A stretch of 6,287 bases of DNA. Origin: CAZWUZ01 sp964637655 [NCBI: uncultured bacterium]. GTDB taxonomy: Bacteria; DAOPZR01. Positions 5,332-6,287 of the stretch are shown here, piece by piece. Location: the NCBI GenBank assembly GCA_964637655.1, contig CAZWUZ010000229.1:1-6287 (forward strand). The letters are read 5' to 3'. The position numbers were made by a program, and so were the translations under genes. Position 1 is the first letter of the stretch. Every line of letters starts with the position of its first letter. The notes below the pieces were generated by a model. That model was given only the letters and a program-made list of their open reading frames with translations, had not been told where the DNA came from and did no database searches.

Positions 5332-5360
5332 ATTTTATCAGCAATCCTGCTCGTCGTCAA
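5332..5360 (-). promoter_or_regulatory. Strong sigma70-like promoter of hicBA
   Basis: On the minus strand there is TTGACG (5355-5360), a 17-base spacer, and TAAAAT (5332-5337) preceded by TGA, so both a good -35 and an extended -10. Expected start is near 5325, leaving a leader of about 44 bases before the hicB ATG. It is among the best promoter matches in the window despite the broken toxin gene. Confidence 0.75.
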
Positions 5361-5372
5361 ACACGGTATGCG

Positions 5373-5388
5373 CGACCTGCCGACCTGC
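5373..5388. repeat. Tandem 8-bp repeat between divergent promoters
   Basis: CGACCTGC occurs twice in immediate succession (5373-5380 and 5381-5388). It lies just upstream of the glnS -35 (5391) and 12 bases beyond the hicB -35 (5360). It could be a regulator-binding site for either promoter or chance; nothing else in the sequence distinguishes these. Confidence 0.5.
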
Positions 5389-5390
5389 GG

Positions 5391-5419
5391 TTGACGGGAG
5401 TTCCCCGACGGTGTATAAA
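5391..5419 (+). promoter_or_regulatory. Near-consensus sigma70-like promoter of glnS
   Basis: TTGACG (5391-5396), a 17-base spacer and TATAAA (5414-5419). Initiation is expected near 5426, giving a 34-base leader before the glnS ATG. This fits a constitutively expressed housekeeping gene. It diverges from the hicB promoter, with the two -35 elements about 30 bases apart. Confidence 0.78.
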
Positions 5420-5427
5420 CCGTGCAG

Positions 5428-5445
5428 GGGCGGGGAAAACCGCCC
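5428..5445 (+). other. Short hairpin at the 5' end of the glnS leader
   Basis: GGGCGG (5428-5433) pairs with CCGCCC (5440-5445) around a GGAAAA loop. The stem would begin within a few bases of the predicted transcript start and end four bases before the GGAG ribosome site (5449-5452). A 5'-terminal stem of this kind can stabilise an mRNA. There is no T-tract, so it is not a terminator. Function is inferred. Confidence 0.4.
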
Positions 5446-5459
5446 TTCGGAGATGACGC

Positions 5460-6287
5460 ATGAGCGATGCTGCCGCCCAGCCGGAAAAACCGTCGCATTT
5501 CGTTCGCGACCTGATCGACGCCGACCTCGTGTCGGGGAAGCACACCTCCGTGGTGACGCGCTTCCCCCCCGAGCCGAACGGCTACCTGCATATCGGGCAT
5601 GCCAAGTCGATCTGTCTCAATTTCGGACTGGCGCGCGACTTTCGCGGCCGCTGCCACCTGCGTTTCGACGATACCAATCCGGCAAAAGAAGAACAGGAGT
5701 ACATCGAAGCGATTGAGCAGGATGTCCGCTGGCTCGGCTTCGACTGGGGCGAGCATCTCTACTACGCTTCCAACTACTTTGGCAAACTCTACGACTGGGC
5801 GGAGGAGCTTATCCGCCGCGGCAAAGCGTATGTCTGCGACCTGAACGCCGACGAGATCCGCCGGCATCGCGGCACGCTCAGGGAGCCGGGTACCCCGAGC
5901 CCGTACCGCGAGCGCACGCCCGACGAAAACCTCGACCTCTTCCGCCGCATGCGCGCGGGCGAGTTTCCTGACGGTTCGCGCGTGCTGCGCGCGAAGATCG
6001 ACATGGCATCACCCAATCTCAACATGCGCGATCCGGTGCTCTACCGCATCGTGCGCGCGCACCATCCGCGCGTGGGTGACGCCTGGTGCATCTACCCGAT
6101 GTACGATTACGCGCACCCGCTCTCTGACTACGCGGAAAAGATCACCCACTCCATCTGCACGCTCGAATTCGAGGACCAGCGCCCGTTCTACGACTGGCTG
6201 CTCGAACGGCTGGCCGAGGGCGGACTGCTGCAGCGCCCGCTGCCGCGGCAGATCGAGTTCTCACGCCTCAACCTGCCCTACGTCGTC
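5460..6287 (+). CDS. glnS: Glutaminyl-tRNA synthetase, N-terminal part
   Basis: 276 codons are present and the gene continues past the right edge; E. coli GlnRS has about 554 residues. The start is the ATG at 5460, with GGAG (5449-5452) seven bases upstream. The enzyme charges tRNA-Gln with glutamine in the cytoplasm (class Ic). The catalytic Rossmann fold is clear: [18 protein letters not shown] (33-50) contains the HIGH motif (44-47), followed by [12 protein letters not shown] (67-78), [10 protein letters not shown] (176-185), RDPVLYRI (190-197), [14 protein letters not shown] (210-223) and [13 protein letters not shown] (229-241). The CIYPMYD segment and the RFDDTNP context match GlnRS rather than GluRS. 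The second signature, VMSKR-like, would follow just beyond the window. Having GlnRS implies that direct charging, rather than only the Glu-tRNA amidotransferase route, can supply Gln-tRNA. Confidence 0.97.
   Translation, partial: MSDAAAQPEKPSHFVRDLIDADLVSGKHTSVVTRFPPEPNGYLHIGHAKSICLNFGLARDFRGRCHLRFDDTNPAKEEQEYIEAIEQDVRWLGFDWGEHLYYASNYFGKLYDWAEELIRRGKAYVCDLNADEIRRHRGTLREPGTPSPYRERTPDENLDLFRRMRAGEFPDGSRVLRAKIDMASPNLNMRDPVLYRIVRAHHPRVGDAWCIYPMYDYAHPLSDYAEKITHSICTLEFEDQRPFYDWLLERLAEGGLLQRPLPRQIEFSRLNLPYVV

Overview
The window is GC-rich, densely packed bacterial DNA. It looks like a fermentative anaerobe: it carries hydF, an [FeFe]-hydrogenase maturation gene, and the start of a CoA-acylating aldehyde/alcohol dehydrogenase of the AdhE type. 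The gene overlaps, strong Shine-Dalgarno sites and sigma70-like promoters are bacterial. A glutaminyl-tRNA synthetase limits the possible lineages, since many bacteria lack GlnRS, but the phylum cannot be named from this sequence alone.

Layout, left to right. (1) At 1-221, minus strand, is the N-terminus of an adhE-like gene running off the left edge. Its promoter is back-to-back with that of a plus-strand pair: a 443-residue protein with an N-terminal STAS domain and a large unassigned C-terminal part (320-1651), then an overlapping Sfp-type 4'-phosphopantetheinyl transferase (1638-2465). The transferase runs tail-to-tail into a small minus-strand amphi-Trp domain gene (2377-2592). (2) Between that gene and the next operon is an 82-bp element of nested palindromes (2654-2735). 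(3) At 2763-4797 is a tight three-gene operon with ATGA and GTGA stop/start overlaps: a cysteine-containing DUF6125/ATC-hydrolase-like protein, hydF, and a small three-helix membrane protein. (4) At 4872-5281, minus strand, is a hicB-hicA toxin-antitoxin pair in DNA of visibly lower GC. The hicA toxin has an in-frame TAA at codon 11, so the antitoxin appears intact and the toxin dead. (5) At 5460-6287 the first 276 codons of glnS run off the right edge, driven by a near-consensus promoter divergent from that of hicB.

How the genes may work together. AdhE (ethanol from acetyl-CoA, reoxidising NADH) and HydF (scaffold GTPase for the hydrogenase H-cluster) both fit disposal of fermentative reducing power. 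hydE, hydG and the hydrogenase itself are not in this window. STAS plus phosphopantetheinyl transferase may be one transcription unit of unknown joint purpose. HicBA looks like a decaying acquired module inserted next to housekeeping glnS. I see no rRNA, tRNA, CRISPR array, transposase or phage gene. The short gap at 4798-4871, between the membrane protein and hicA, holds nothing I can identify.

I do not find a clearly new multi-gene system. The best leads are the DUF6125-hydF-membrane protein operon, the STAS fusion with an unassigned domain, the nested palindrome ahead of the hydF operon, and the inactivated hicA.
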